Position numbers and translations under genes: made by a program. This document shows, piece after piece, positions 10,893 to 22,542 of a DNA stretch of 64,000 nt. Numbering within the stretch: the stretch's first letter is position 1; each line of letters starts with the position of its first letter. This DNA comes from Monosporascus cannonballus (Eukaryota > Ascomycota > Sordariomycetes > Xylariales), in assembly GCA_004154925.1 (NCBI GenBank), contig QJNS01000002.1, positions 248,001-312,000 of the forward strand. Direction: 5' to 3'. Under the pieces are notes generated by a model. The model ran no database searches and was not told where the DNA came from. It worked only from the letters and a program-made list of their open reading frames with translations.

Positions 10893-12494
10893 TCACTTCT
10901 TGTCATCCATCCCCTCTCGGAGGATCTCGATCTGCTTCTTGATCTCGACCCATAGGGTGTACTTCTTGAGGTCACTGTCGTCATCTGATGAGTGGACACT
11001 GAGCCATCCGTCGCCCATGTCCTCAGTCAATCCTTCATCCTCATCCGAGGTACTGCTTTCCGATCTCCTCGCGATCGCCAGCAGGGCCGCCACAAAGGCT
11101 TCTTGCATATACGCAAAGCTGAAGCGATCGGTGATCTCTGCGATGGGCTTGCATAGCTTGTCGGGGAACTCGATCTCCTTGTTGCCGGCGAGCTTCGACT
11201 GCCAGAACTTGCAGTATGCAATCCTCTGCTCCAGGTCGGGGTCCGGGAAGTAATACTTCCTATCGAACCGCGAAGGTCGTTTCTAGTTGACGGTGAGCTA
11301 TACGGGACATCTTCATCACGGTCAGTGCTGGGACTTACCGAGATGCCTGGATCTAGGCGGTCGAGGTGGTTGGTGCTACCAACCATGAAGATGCCGTCAT
11401 TGCTCTTGAGCCCGTCAACTTCGTTCAGGAAATAGCTGCGGACATCGTCGGAGACTATGGTATCAAGGTCTTCGAAGACGAGGTAGCACGGCGCAAACCT
11501 CCGCGCCTCGTTAAAGATCTGTCTAATTGAGTATTCTGGGCCGCCATACTAGGTAAAAAAACCATGTATCAGCGTTAATGGCTCAAGGTTTAAGGGTGCA
11601 TTAACTTACCGACGCCAAAGTCCGCACGTATAGTGTGGGAATCGGGTCCTTCCGGTTGTAAAGAGTGTGCATCATCGCTTTGATCGAAATCGTCTTCCCG
11701 TTGCCAGGCGGCCCATGGTAGATGATGCCGCGCTTCCATGGGACCTGCAATTTGTCATACGTTTCTCTGGAATCGAAAAACGACAGGTGATCGTCAATGA
11801 TCGCCTTCTTCATCTTCTCATCCATGATGACCGCATCCCACGAGGCCTTGAGGATGCTCTGGTAGAGCTCGGCACTCTTCTGCCAGTAACCCTGGTCAAA
11901 GACGAGGACCTCCCCGTGCAGGTCGCTCCCCCATTTGCCAGCCTCCAGCAGCAAGGCATCGGCTTTGATACGGTCCGCGGTCAGGATGTAGCTGTTGTAA
12001 GTTTGCACCGGATACGACGTGTCTCTGCCGTCCACGACGTAGAGAATGAATTCGTCGTTCTTCCACTTGTAGATGAACTTGCCGAACTTCAGCTGCTCGC
12101 CCAGCCCGCCCACGCTGCCGTTGATCCGGCGAGCGGGAGGGTAGTAGATGGTCCATGTGAGGAGCGAAGGTAGCGAGTCCCCAGCCTCCTCGACAGGCGT
12201 GAGGGTGGCGTGGCCGGCACTGGCGTATGCTAGCAAGTCGCAGCTACTAATGGGCGCGATAACCAGCTCGAGGTTAGGATACTGTTCCTTCAATGCCTTG
12301 GCGATAACCGTGTCGGTGTGGATGCGCCGGCCTGATGAATGCTCGAAGAACGTCCGTGTTGTATCGTCGTGGTTCTGGGCTTGGCTCCCCGGTAGCAAGG
12401 GGGGAGGGCCGGGAGGCTGGGGCCGCTGGGCAACGGCAGGCCTTAGTGTCTCAAGATGAGGCATGCACGCGAGGAGGGGCTTCTCTTCGTTCAT
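10893..12494 (-). CDS. BCS1-type AAA family ATPase (3 exons)
   Basis: Exons are 12494-11610, 11548-11339 and 11282-10893, giving 494 aa. Both introns are in phase 0 and have GTAAGT donors and CTAG acceptors (61 and 56 bp). The N-terminal domain (about 40-230) carries the family's DDTTRTFFEHSSGRR and PISSCDLLAYASAGHATLTP segments. The AAA core has Walker A GPPGNGKT (about 261-268), Walker B LVFEDLD (about 318-324), a sensor-1 block MVGSTNHLDRLDPGI (about 350-364) and KRPSRFDRKY (366-375), with candidate arginine fingers. The C-terminal lid is followed by a Ser/Asp-rich acidic stretch (TSDEDEG…SSDDDSDL). All key residues are present. Fungi have many such paralogues, and the substrate is unknown. 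No mitochondrial presequence is evident, so a role as true Bcs1 is unlikely. ATG 12494 is the first in-frame ATG. The gene is divergent from the DUF255 gene. Confidence 0.9.
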
Positions 12495-13704
12495 CTTCAA
12501 CCGTCAATTTGCGTTCCACTTGAGGAATGGGAAGCAATGGGGCCTCGGAGCAATATGAAGCATCCGTAAATGGCTGCCTGAAAGGGTCACCAAGCGGGCA
12601 GCTTACTGTAGGATGCTTGGCGGTGGTTGGACCCCAGAACCCCCTGCCACAACAGTGAGAATAGCGGGGAAAAGGCGCTGCGCCCCCGCCGATGTTGATC
12701 ACCGCTAAGAACCGGACAAACAAAACAAACCAGAAAATCGTGAAACGGTGCATGGGCAACGTCGCCCCAACCAGGATGCCCTTTCAAGCGTTTCAATCAG
12801 GCATTGAGTGGTAAACACCAGCCTTCGCAGTCGATTCGTCCATTCTACGAATCCTAATAATAGCAACCTGCGAAAGGCGACGACGTTTTGGGGCTCACAC
12901 GATGCGCGGACGATGAGAGGCTCTGAGGAGGCTTTCCGCAACAGCCTTTTTGATCCGGTTCTCAGAGCTGTTGCCCACCCCGTCATTCTTCCACTCTCCC
13001 GCTCACCAATCTTTCTCGACGATGTCTTGGCCTTGAAGCGGGGCTTTTGTTCAGGTATTTTGTTGATTCCAGGTTTTGTCGACTATCGAACGCATGATGA
13101 ACCCAATTGGTTTACCAGGGATCTTCAAGGGTGCCTCTCGTACTGTATGGAATAACAGTCTCCCTAAGCAATTATCCCAGCGGCTTCCGAACGGATGCAA
13201 GAACTTGACCCTGTGTGTCTCCGCCAACATAAGGGAGCAGATGAGCGAGCCGACAGCACTCGGAGTGGGCATCCTCGACCACTTGTGTCCTGACACCACG
13301 TTTCCCGAGTGTGGGAGCAGGAAAATCGTGGAAATTTACGTGATCCCACAGCCCAGGCACGGGTTCCGCATCGCATGATGGGATATCTTGTAAAATCCGC
13401 TTGTAGGACTTTTGGGACCCCGTGGTGCGCCGGGCAAGCTGGGCGGTTTCTCGGTATCATGGAACCTGGATTGCGTTCTCTGGGTTGTTGTAGTATATAA
13501 CGCTAGTGGACAGCCGCGTAACGGCTGCCTCAGAGCCTCCTGTAGGGCATAAGGGAGTGCTAGGCTATTTTATGTATGTAGAGGCCTATCTAGCAGGCCA
13601 TGTCCGAAGACGTGGTGCGTTCAGGTCCGTCCGGGCTGTTTCCTCCCTACTTAGTTTGGTAGTACGGCCAAGTGAGGGCAGTGTTAAAAAGGTTACATCT
13701 GATT
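12495..13704. other. Intergenic region upstream of the AAA ATPase gene
   Basis: GC-balanced sequence with many short overlapping ORFs on both strands (longest about 115 aa), none showing a domain or splice structure I can support. The part next to 12495 should contain the AAA gene promoter. No clear TATA box or repeat was found. Confidence 0.35.
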
Positions 13705-13806
13705 GCCCAAATCCCGAATCAAACGAGGGATAATCTCATCGCTCGCTAGTGAGTTTTGAAATCACCTGACTACGTGTGAGATGCTCGACCACCGAGCCAT
13801 GCGGGC
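13705..13806 (-). tRNA. tRNA-like sequence, degenerate, with intron-sized insert in the anticodon loop
   Basis: Read on the minus strand the 102 nt start GCCCGCATGGCTCGGTGGTC and end …GATTTGGGC. The acceptor arms pair at 6 of 7 positions counting one G-T. The D arm is perfect (GCTC/GAGC), and the A box TGGCTCGGTGG fits the Pol III consensus. The T arm contains GTTTGATTC where the B box should be GTTCGATTC, one C-to-T change. A 5-bp anticodon stem TCTCA/TGAGA encloses 38 nt, as if the tRNA had an intron of about 31 nt. The loop lacks the conserved T33, so no anticodon can be read with confidence. The GCCCG…TTGGGC ends and the D arm resemble tRNA-Lys. It is probably a pseudogene or a SINE-head relic rather than a working tRNA. 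Confidence 0.35.
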
Positions 13807-14256
13807 GTTGTTCTCTTGGGTTGTGTCATGTCCGTGGGATCCGTGTTGGCCGACCGTTCCAGATATCAGATAAGAGGGACGATCAGGACCAGTGAATAGC
13901 CACACGATTTTCGCCCGTGATCGATCCAAACCATCCGTGTACAGCATGTTGTTCCATTGCCCCAACGATGGATGCGCTAGCCACTGTCTCTTGGTGAATG
14001 CAACGCAGCCGGCCCGGCGTCTTCGCTCTGCTGTTATTACTGGATCCGTATTTATAAATCATGTAATGATAAATTTTAATCGTCCTCGATAATGAGGGTT
14101 CAAATCATATGTAATTCTACTATCAGTAAGGACTCGTGATTGATACAAGGGAAGGTAAAAGGGTAAACGGGAAGACGGGAAGACTGCGGTCACGTGCATG
14201 CGAATGTAATTATGACGACAGGTTGATACAAGGCTCATACCCGTCATCACTGGTAA

Positions 14257-14264
14257 TATATAAG
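14257..14264 (+). promoter_or_regulatory. TATA-like box upstream of the DUF255/SPATA20-type gene
   Basis: TATATAAG lies 73 bp before the ATG at 14337. The distance and sequence fit a fungal core promoter, but no transcription start can be shown. Confidence 0.4.
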
Positions 14265-14336
14265 GCCCCAGAATCAGACATATCCAATATGACAATTGAG
14301 ACGATTTGAGGTTGTTTTCTTCGTCGATTAACCTTC

Positions 14337-16738
14337 ATGCATAGCATTCAACTAGTTTCTCGGAATGCTCTCACCCTAAAAAGTCCATCATACCTGAACC
14401 GGCACAATATCCTTCCATCACTTAATCGAATACATAATACCAGGCAAATATATCGCTGCTCTTACGGGCCGGGATATAGGCTAACTACATCACGGTGCTA
14501 TTCGTCTGTCAGAATGGCGTCTCAGCCGTTGCGTAATCGCTGCGGCGGGAGTAAGAGCCCATATGTCCGGGCTCACGCCGACAATCCCACAGCTTGGCAG
14601 CTATGGACACCAGAAACCATACAACTGGCTCGCGACAATAATCGCCTGCTCTTCGTTAGCATAGGTTACTCCGCATGCCATTGGTGTCATGTCATGGCGC
14701 ATGAGTCGTTTGACGATCCCAAGATAGCACGGATTCTCAATGAGCACTTCATACCCGTCAAGATCGACCGCGAGGAGCGACCAGACATCGACCGCCAGTA
14801 CATGGACTTCGTCCAGGCCACGACTGGCGGAGGTGGTTGGCCGCTGAATGTGTTTGTCACGCCAGACCTGGAACCGATTTTCGGCGGGACCTACTGGCCC
14901 AACCCAAGGGCCGGGGGCCCGAGTAGGGGCGCTGATTTTGAGCAGATCTTGCGGATGATGGAGAGAATCTGGAGGGAACAGGAGGAGAGGTGCAGGGAGA
15001 GTGGAAGGTCTGTGATACAGCAGCTGGGCCGGATCACGCAGGCAGGCAATCGGAGAGCAAAGACTGAGGGCGAGGAGAATGGCCTGGAGCTCGAACTTCT
15101 CCAAGAGTCGTACAGGCATTACAAAAGGACATTCGACAGCACCTATGGAGGGTTTGGTCGGGCGCCCAAGTTTCCCACGCCTGCCCACGTCGGCCACTTG
15201 CTTAAACTCTCTTCATATCCTCCGGAAGTGCGCCAGGTCGTGGGCGAGGATTCGTGCAGAGATGCACGAGCTATGGCTGTGAAGACGCTCGAATACATGG
15301 CCAAGGGTGGGATCAAGGACCAGATCGGCCACGGGTTCGCACGGTACTCGGTGACGAGGAACTGGAGCTTACCGCACTTTGAGAAAATGTGCGTTCCCCG
15401 ATTTATCTATCTCTTCGGCGTACTTAAACTATTTATAGGTTATACGACAACGTCCAGCTACTCCCTGTGTATCTCGACGCTTATTTGGCGACGAAGTCCC
15501 CACTGTTTGAGGAGACCGCCCGTGATATAGCCACATATCTGACTACTCAGCCAATGATGTCGTCATTGGGCGGGATTCACGCATCCGAGGATGCTGATTC
15601 CCTTCCGACGGCTGATGACGCACATAAACGAGAAGGGGCATTTTACGTCTGGACCATGGACGAGTTTAAAAATGTACTAACAGAGGAAGAAGCTCAGGTC
15701 TGCGCCAGATACTGGAATGTGCAGCCACAAGGCAACGTCGAGCCACACCATGACATTCAAGGTGAACTGAAGGGCCGGAACACGCTATGCGTAACAGCGG
15801 AGCCGAAAGACCTTGCGAAGGTACTTAGCAAGTCGGAAGACGAGATCAGGGACATTATACGCAGCGGAAGGCAGAAGTTGCTCGCTTACAGAGACGCTCA
15901 ACGCCCACGGCCGTCTCTGGATGACAAAATCGTCACCTCATGGAATGGCCTCGCGATCGGTGGACTCGCGCGTGCCGGTGCTTCTCTCAACGAGCCAGCC
16001 TATATCAATGCCGCTGTGAAGGCTGTCGAGTGCATCAGAGAGCACCTCTTCGACACGAATACCGGGACCCTGAGACGGGTGTACCGCGAGGGTCCGGGAG
16101 AGACGCCCGGCTTCGCTGATGATTACGCTTTCTTGATCGCAGGACTGATCAACCTTTATGGTGCAACATTTGACGACAAGTGGCTCTCGCTCGCTGACAC
16201 TCTACAGAAAACCCAAATCGAACAGTTCTGGGATGCTGATAATCACGGATTTTTCTCCACACCGGCGGGCCAGCCAGATATTCTCATCCGGAGCAAGGAC
16301 GCCGTGGATAACGCGGAGCCCAGTACCAACGGCGTTAGCGCCAGCAACCTATTCCACCTCGCGGCGCTCCTAGACGACGCCGGGTACGAAGAGCGCGCTA
16401 ACCAGACGCTAACGGCGTTTGCTGGCGAGATGAGCGAGCACCCAGCCGGCTACAGCAGCCTGTTGAGCAGCCTCGTTGCCTCGAAGCTGGGCATGAAGAA
16501 CTTTTTCGTCAGTGGAGAAGGGCCCGTGGCGGACGTCGTGGTGCGCAAGTTCTCCCAGAGAGTCGCGCCGGTGTATACGCTACTTAGAATCGGCGCGGGC
16601 AGCCAGAGCGAGTGGCTGCGCCACAGGAATGGGCTGTTGCCTGACTTGGACCCGGAGAGGGAGATGGTCCAACTCTGTGAGAGTCGGATGTGTAGACTGC
16701 TGGGAGAGGATGAGGTGGAGAAATTGTTTGCGGAGTGA
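14337..16738 (+). CDS. Mitochondrial DUF255 thioredoxin-like protein (SPATA20/SSP411 family, YyaL-type)
   Basis: Two exons (14337-15388 and 15439-16738) around a 50-bp GT-AG intron give 783 aa, the usual length of the family. The splice restores HFEKM|LYDNVQLLP. Residues 1-60 are rich in Arg, Ser and Asn without acidic residues (MHSIQLVSRNALTLKS…RCYSSVRM), a typical matrix-targeting presequence; a second ATG at about residue 60 (MASQPLRN) could give a cytosolic form. The thioredoxin-like DUF255 domain has the hallmark SACHWCHVMAHESF, with the CxxC at residues 114-117, and DREERPDID and GGGGWPLNVFVTPD blocks. The C-terminal part (about 230-780) is the alpha/alpha toroid resembling N-acylglucosamine epimerases, with GGIHASEDADS and PSLDDKIVTSWNGL. 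A redox or proteostasis role is likely, but the substrate is unknown in this family. A TATA-like box lies 73 bp upstream. Confidence 0.92.
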
Positions 16739-18184
16739 GGGCAGAGTGAATAGGGTGGTGGCGGTTCTTAGTGGTTAACAATGAGCGTGGCAGAAGCCGC
16801 GTTTGAAGGTTCCTCAGGACATTCGAGGACGATGAGGCTTGCATTACTAGCAGCACTGCGTAAAGTTTCTCAAGGATTGATTCCCATACAACCTAGATCG
16901 AGTCCTATTACTTTTACAAGGGTGCCGGTGAAAAACCCGTATCATCCATTTCTTACGGTGTCTCGACAACTATATCTCATCGTCCTGACTAGGGATTCAT
17001 ATTTGTAACAGTACAACAAATCGTTCTTCTACTAGGGAGCCGTGTGAAATATGGGTAGGAATAAGGGTGCCCAGACGAACCACCTCTGCGTATTCATAGT
17101 TGAGTAGATCTTAAGCTTCTTAGACTCCTCACTACAGAATCTAGCGGTATACAACCTATCTCTAGGAGGGCCGAGATGTTGCACCTGTGGCGCAAGTGCA
17201 TAGATCTAAGCCCTCACAAACTCACCCCTATCATCAATGTAAACTTCAGTCAATAATCTGGCAGATGCTAGACTATACGTTTTTCTCCATTTAACTGGCC
17301 ACTATGCCTCTGAGGCATGGAAGCCGTCGGCCTCATCGTCTGTCTCATTGGGGTGGTGGGTGTGTTCTGGGAAGATTCGGACGGGGGATTTTAGCGCGGA
17401 GAATAGTTTCACTCGGTAGATCTACGGAGAATCAAGAGGGGCGGCCTATACGTGTTAGGAGCAGATAACATTCTCTCAACCAGCCCGGTAGCGCGAATGC
17501 TACAATGATCGCGGAGTCGAGATATAATACCCCAGAAGTCCTGTTAGGTCCATGATTCATATATATCTCCGAGGACAGGAAACTGTCCGGCACCAGGGCG
17601 AAGTATGCCTAACCCAGATGGCCTCCTATATTCAGTCTTGCAGAGATAAGAACACCGCTTAGAGAACCAGTGCGGTATTAAAACAAGCTTCGTGGCATTT
17701 GCGCGGCAGAGCTTGAATCGACTTGGCACCTTCCGAAAGAGGTAGTGATAGCCTCAGCGGCAGTCCACTTGTCGACTGTTCAGTTGGGTCTTTCTACAGT
17801 AGTTAGCAGGGGGTGGCCTGTTGTGGCCCGGTCATGCCCCGATCCCGCAAATAAACGCAACATGTCGCTTCCCTTGAAATACAGAGAGGAAAAATATCGA
17901 TGGCTTCGTCTCTGTCATGATTTTGACACTCGTCGGTTTGGTCAGCGTTCCGAAACATATGAAGTCATGCCTTGCCCCGAAGAAGATCGCAATTTGAAAC
18001 CCATCATAGCGCCAGCCTTTCCCCTTTCTTTCTGCAGCGATCCGTATCTGCGCGACCCCAGCCCGTCTCCGAATCACCCTTGACCCGACGGAGCCGTAGC
18101 ATCTACATGCTGCTAATCGCGCTAGTAACAATACAGTTACCTGGGCGATTGGTTAGGCAGTGCTGGGGACGGCTCGGTCCTGCG
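16739..18184. other. Intergenic region between the DUF255 gene and the sedolisin
   Basis: About 1.45 kb of GC-balanced sequence. Several ORFs of 60-112 aa occur on both strands without recognisable domains. The last 100 bp should be the sedolisin promoter. I see no repeats, RNA genes or transposon ends. Confidence 0.4.
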
Positions 18185-18190
18185 TATAAA
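18185..18190 (+). promoter_or_regulatory. TATA box candidate of the sedolisin gene
   Basis: TATAAA 107 bp before the chosen ATG at 18297. Position and sequence are plausible. No other promoter signal was identified. Confidence 0.4.
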
Positions 18191-18296
18191 GTTGCGGCGA
18201 AGCCTTCACCTTTGCTGGCTAGTCATGCCAGCTGTCTGTTCCCTCATCTTCCTTGCTCCGGGCTTCCTTGTTACCTGCGGCTTTAGGGCGAAAACC

Positions 18297-20434
18297 ATGG
18301 CGGGACTAGCTGCTGCCGCTCTTCTGGTGTTCCTCGCCACGCAAGCGGTATCCGCGACGCCAGTGCAGGTGAGAACTCCGTACCAGATCAAGGAGTCTCA
18401 TTTCGTGCCTAGGGGATGGAAGAGACTGGACCGTGCGCCCCAGGATCATGTCATCGATCTCCAGATTGGCGTCAAGCAGGGTAATTTTGCTGCCTTGGAG
18501 AAGCGGCTGTACGAAGGTATGGTAGTTGTCCCTAGCTCGTCCAATGGGGCGTTATTGTTTATCGATCACCCCCCTTTACCATGCTTGCTCGCATTCGGGC
18601 GGTTGAATTCGAGAAATCACAGGGGCCATATCTTGAACGATATGCAGCGGTTCTGTATTACCCGTTTAATTACGCGCTTGCGTAACTATTGCTCTAGACA
18701 CTTGTGAACTTTTTCACTGACTTAAACTCCAGTATCTGATGCCAGCCACCAGCGCTATGGCCAGCACCTTTCTGCAGAGGACGTAAGGGAGCTCGTGAAA
18801 CCAAGTGACGAGTCCCTGGGCCTCGTTCACGAATGACTTCATGCCCACGGGATTACTCCGTCGGCATATAGCTCTGCTAAAGACTGGATTAAAGTGGCTC
18901 TCCCGGTTGATTCCGTCGAGCGTCTCCTGGACACGGAATACCATACATATGAGCACGCGGACGGGACGCGTGTAGCTCGAGCGCCTAGGTGGTCTCTTCC
19001 GAGACACCTGCACGAACACATCGACACCGTGCAGCCGACGACTTCGTTCTTCCGCGCTCGCGCCAACAAGTACGACTACATCGACGCGCCGGTATGGGTT
19101 TCCTCGTCCTACGTTGCGCCGAGTGACGAGACCCTGGGCAAAGTGTGCAACGTCAGCTCCGTGACCCCCGAGTGTTTCGAGACGCTGTACGACACCAAGG
19201 GCTACAAGGCGCAGGCGGCCGGGGAGAACCGGGTCGCCTTCGCCAACTACCTGGGAGAACATCCCATCCGGACGGACCTGGAGAAGTTCCTCGCCAAGTA
19301 CAGGCCGGAGGGGCTCTCGCAGGCCCGGAACTTCGAGCAGCTCGTGCTCCAGGGCGGGCCCGGCGACTCCCCCCTGACGCCCGGGGAGCTGGCGAGAGGC
19401 ACCTCCAAGGAGGCGAACCTCGACGTCCAGGCCATCGCCGGCATCAACTGGGAGACGCCGCTCGTCAGCTACTCGACGGGGGGCAGCCCGCCGTTCGACC
19501 CCTCCAAGAGCACGCCCACCAACACCAACGAGCCCTACCTCGACTGGGTCAACTACCTGCTGGACCTGGACTCCATCCCGCAGGTCATCAGCACCTCGTA
19601 CTCGGACGACGAGCAGACGGTCCCCCGCGCCTACGCCGAGCGAGTGTGCGCGCAGTTCGCCGCCGTCGGCGCCCGCGGCACCTCGCTGCTCTTCGCCAGC
19701 GGCGACAACGGCGTGGGCGCCGACGGCGCCTGCGTGAGCAACGACGGCACGAACTCCACGCGGTTCCTGGCGGGCTTCCCGCCCTCGTGCCCGTACGTCA
19801 CGGCCGTCGGCGCCACCATGAAGTTCGAGCCGGAGGTGGTGGCGCACCGGCCGGCGTCGGCGGGGCACGGCGCCTACACGTCGGGCGGCGGCTTCAGCAA
19901 CTACTTCCCCACGCCCGAGTACCAGCGAGCCGAGGTCGCGGCGTACGTCGGGGGCCTGGGCCCCGCGAAGTACGGGGGGCTGTACAACGCGTCGGGGCGC
20001 GCGTACCCGGACGTCGCCGCCCAGGGCCTGTACTTCGCGTACTTCTGGAACGGCACCGAGGGCGTCATCAGCGGCACCAGCGCCAGCACGCCGCTGCTCT
20101 CGGGCATCGTGTCGCTCGTCAACGACGCGCGCGTCGCGGCGGGGCGGCCGCCCCTCGGCTGGCTGAACCCGTGGCTGTACTCGCGGGGCTACAGGGGCCT
20201 GAACGACGTCACGTCGGGCAGCGCGCACGGCTGCGGCGTCGAGGGGTTCCCGGCCGTGGAGGGCTGGGACCCCGTCACGGGGCTCGGCACACCGGTGAGT
20301 ACTTGGCGGATTTCTCGAGACGGGGGTCTTCGCCGTGCTCGGAAGACCATGAACCGAGTTCACCTCGCTAACCAGGATCTTAGAACTTCCCGGCGCTCGT
20401 CGAGCTGGCTGGTGGGACGTTCCATAGCACGTAG
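18297..20434 (+). pseudogene. Secreted S53 peptidase (sedolisin/tripeptidyl-peptidase type) with an in-frame nonsense codon
   Basis: Exons 18297-18516, 18733-20294 and 20384-20434 would give 610 aa. Introns are 216 and 89 bp and the reading frame is preserved. ATG 18297 is in good context (AAAACCATGGCG) and starts a signal peptide MAGLAAAALLVFLATQAVSA. A Pro-kumamolisin propeptide follows (SHQRYGQHLSAEDVRELVKPS). The catalytic residues are intact: Glu300 and Asp304 in KEANLDVQ, Asp398 in SGDNGVG and Ser523 in SGTSASTP. The C-terminal calcium-binding region DVTSGS…GWDPVTGLGTP continues through the last intron into NFPALVELAGGTF. The break is codon 108, TGA at 18834-18836, where the family has Trp (VHEWLH). 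A single TGG-to-TGA change of RIP type explains it. No nearby intron removes it. Exon 2 is unusually GC-rich. Either a recent pseudogene, a read-through case or a sequencing error. Confidence 0.85.
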
Positions 20435-21295
20435 CTCCTGGGGGCTTTTCGTCTAAGCTAGAGCAATGATGGATGATGGTTGGATTCATTCGACGGCGGA
20501 TAATGTCCAGCATTTATTTCTCTTCTTAGAACGGCCTATTCAATGATCAGCGGTATGGCCTTAAACGGTACATCTGCCTGCCGGATAGTGAATCGTAAAA
20601 TGTATTCCGATCCTGGGAGCACTTCGACCCAGGTCACTTGTCCACGATGCGCCAGGCTCTTAGTATTGGGAAAACAGGAAACTTAGATAACAGCACATGG
20701 TGACCGTGCCTCGTTAGGACCTGGGATTTAGTTCAAAAATCCGGGAGATACTTACCTCTCGATTGTGGTGGTGGAGGGGCCTGCTAGCTGGAATTTATGA
20801 TGCCGAAGGAAGGTAAAGGGGGCAAGCAAGAACCCAAGCGAATTACACGATTGGCGGAAGTGTGGGAGCGCCGAGACACGGCGGTGGCGCAGGTATTGGG
20901 AGTGAGACAAGTAGAGGAATTTTCGCGCGAACGGAGCGTAGAGAGCGGGATCGAAGAGGAAGTGAATTCGTGGAATAGAGGTACATCGACAGCTTAAAAT
21001 AGGTAGCTTCTGGTAGTCGTCGCTCGCGGAAGAGCGTGTACAACTGGTCTGGTATCTGGTGAATGGAACAACAAGTAGACCATGAGCATCGCTGTCATCG
21101 CTCTTGGGAACAGACTCATACACCACACGCGGCAGCCAAGTGTGCCCTTGATTTTACCAAGTCAATAAGGTCTACAAGGGCCCAAAACATAGCTATGGAG
21201 ACATAACCTCCAGGATATCCCATATAACGCCAGCCTAGCTTACCACACCTTAGTAGCCTCCAATGCCCCAAGGGTCCATAATATGTACAAATGGG

Positions 21296-21327
<32 letters not shown>

Positions 21328-21364
21328 AAAGTTGACCAGCACGGCACGTAAACGAACCAAACAC
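20435..21364. other. Convergent intergenic region between the sedolisin and the MRH receptor
   Basis: About 930 bp between two converging genes. There are short ORFs only (up to 124 aa on the minus strand) and none is recognised. It ends in a 30-base poly(A) run (listed separately) close to the receptor stop codon. Confidence 0.4.
21296..21325. repeat. 30-base poly(A)/poly(T) mononucleotide tract
   Basis: An uninterrupted run of 30 A on the plus strand, followed by GAAAA. It starts 40 bp past the stop codon of the minus-strand receptor gene, where the mRNA would carry U30 in its 3' UTR. It may be a simple slippage repeat or the tail of a retroposed sequence. No target duplication was found. 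Confidence 0.8.
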
Positions 21365-22542
21365 TCAGTCGTCCCACTCCTCGTCGAGCTGATCGATGAG
21401 CCGGTTCTCGGCATCGCGGTCGCGGCTACTCCGCGTCCTTCCGGTGGGAGACCCGGCCAGGTAGTGGTAGCCCCTCCGGCTGGGGAGGAAGCGGGCACAC
21501 GACGAGAGGGCGATGAAGAAGAGATCCTGCGCTTGCATGTCAGCTTTCGGCCATAGACACCCCGCCCCACCGAGGGCCGCCGGCAGTGGATACGACGCAC
21601 CGTGATGAAGCTCCACACGCTCGCCCAGAGCGAGTAATTAGGCAACTGTTTCCAGCCCCTGGCGTTCGACACGGTCCGGTTGTAGAAGATGCCGCCCAGC
21701 AGGTAGACCAGCACGGCGATGACGAGGATGATCAGGAACACCGACCCCGGTTCCACGCTTCCGGGCTTGTGCGGTTCGGCGCCTGCGCACGCATGTTGCG
21801 ACTTGACCTTGAAGACATAGTTGCACTCGTCGGGGTCGGCCGCGATGAACGAGACGGACGCGGCCGTCGCCATGGGATCCTTGTCGCAGCTGAAAAAGAT
21901 GGTCGCGGACTTCCGGCGGACGTCGTCGTCGTCGCCGTCGTGCTTCTTCAAGGCGTCCACCGTGGTGCTATTCCCCGCACTCGAGCCCCCCTCGTCGTCC
22001 TCGTCGTTCTCGTAGTCCTTGTATGCGGCACCCTCGTGCACAGCGCCCCTGCCTGCTATCTTCCCGCCGGCGCTCCGACGATCACTCTTGCTCTTGTGCT
22101 TCTTCCCGCACAGCGAGCCGCCCTTGTACTGCAGCACCAGCTCCTTTCCGCGGGTGATGAGCTCGCCCGACTGCACGCCGAGGCTGTAGACGTCGCCCTT
22201 GGAGACGTAGTAGGCGCTGATGTTGCGCCACAGCTCCTGCTTGACGTCGTGGACCTCGCCGTCGACGGGCTCGACGACGGGGCCGCAGATGTTGAGGGTG
22301 AAGTTGGAGCCGTAGTCGTGGCCCCGCGCCTTGTAGTCAACGGTGGGGGCGTTGTGCGCCGGCTTGGACCCGTCTTCCGGCGCCTTGACGGCCATGTCGG
22401 GCCGCAGGTCATAGAAGGCGCCCGAAGTCGAGGAGGCGGTGCACGCCGTCGCAGTCGTCGTCGCCGTCGTCGCCGCCTTGTCCTCAGCCGCCGCGAGGCC
22501 TAGGAGCGCCAGCAGCGCCGGGTAGGCGGTCCGGGGTCGCAT
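21365..22542 (-). CDS. MRL1: MRH-domain type I membrane protein (Mrl1/cation-independent mannose-6-phosphate receptor-like)
   Basis: Two exons (22542-21601 and 21526-21365) with a 74-bp phase-0 intron (GTGCGT donor, CTGAC branch sequence, GCGCAG acceptor) give 367 aa. Yeast Mrl1 is similar in size. A signal peptide spans residues 1-19. The lumenal MRH domain shows TLNICGPV (82-89), ELVLQYKGGSLCG (134-146), ATIFFSCDKD (213-222) and DECNYVFKVKSQHAC (238-252), with the Cys pattern expected for disulfides. It is interrupted by a charged low-complexity insert (147-207, with DEDDEGG and DGDDDD runs). N-glycosylation sites include N80 and N107. One membrane span lies at about 267-286. The cytosolic tail has GWKQLPNYSLW and ends ENRLIDQLDEEWDD, an acidic dileucine-like sorting signal. 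The likely role is Golgi-to-endosome sorting of vacuolar hydrolases. Atg27-type proteins are the nearest alternative. Confidence 0.82.

Noticed and set aside
18834..18836. Selenocysteine or standard stop-codon read-through at the sedolisin TGA
   Set aside because: Fungi of this group lack selenocysteine, and the following CTT does not match the CTA read-through context. Nonsense mutation is simpler, though read-through is not excluded.
18714..20513. 599-aa minus-strand ORF and 408-aa plus-strand Arg-rich ORF (19145-20371)
   Set aside because: Both are frames opened by the very GC-rich sedolisin exon. The sedolisin frame has catalytic motifs and introns; these have none.
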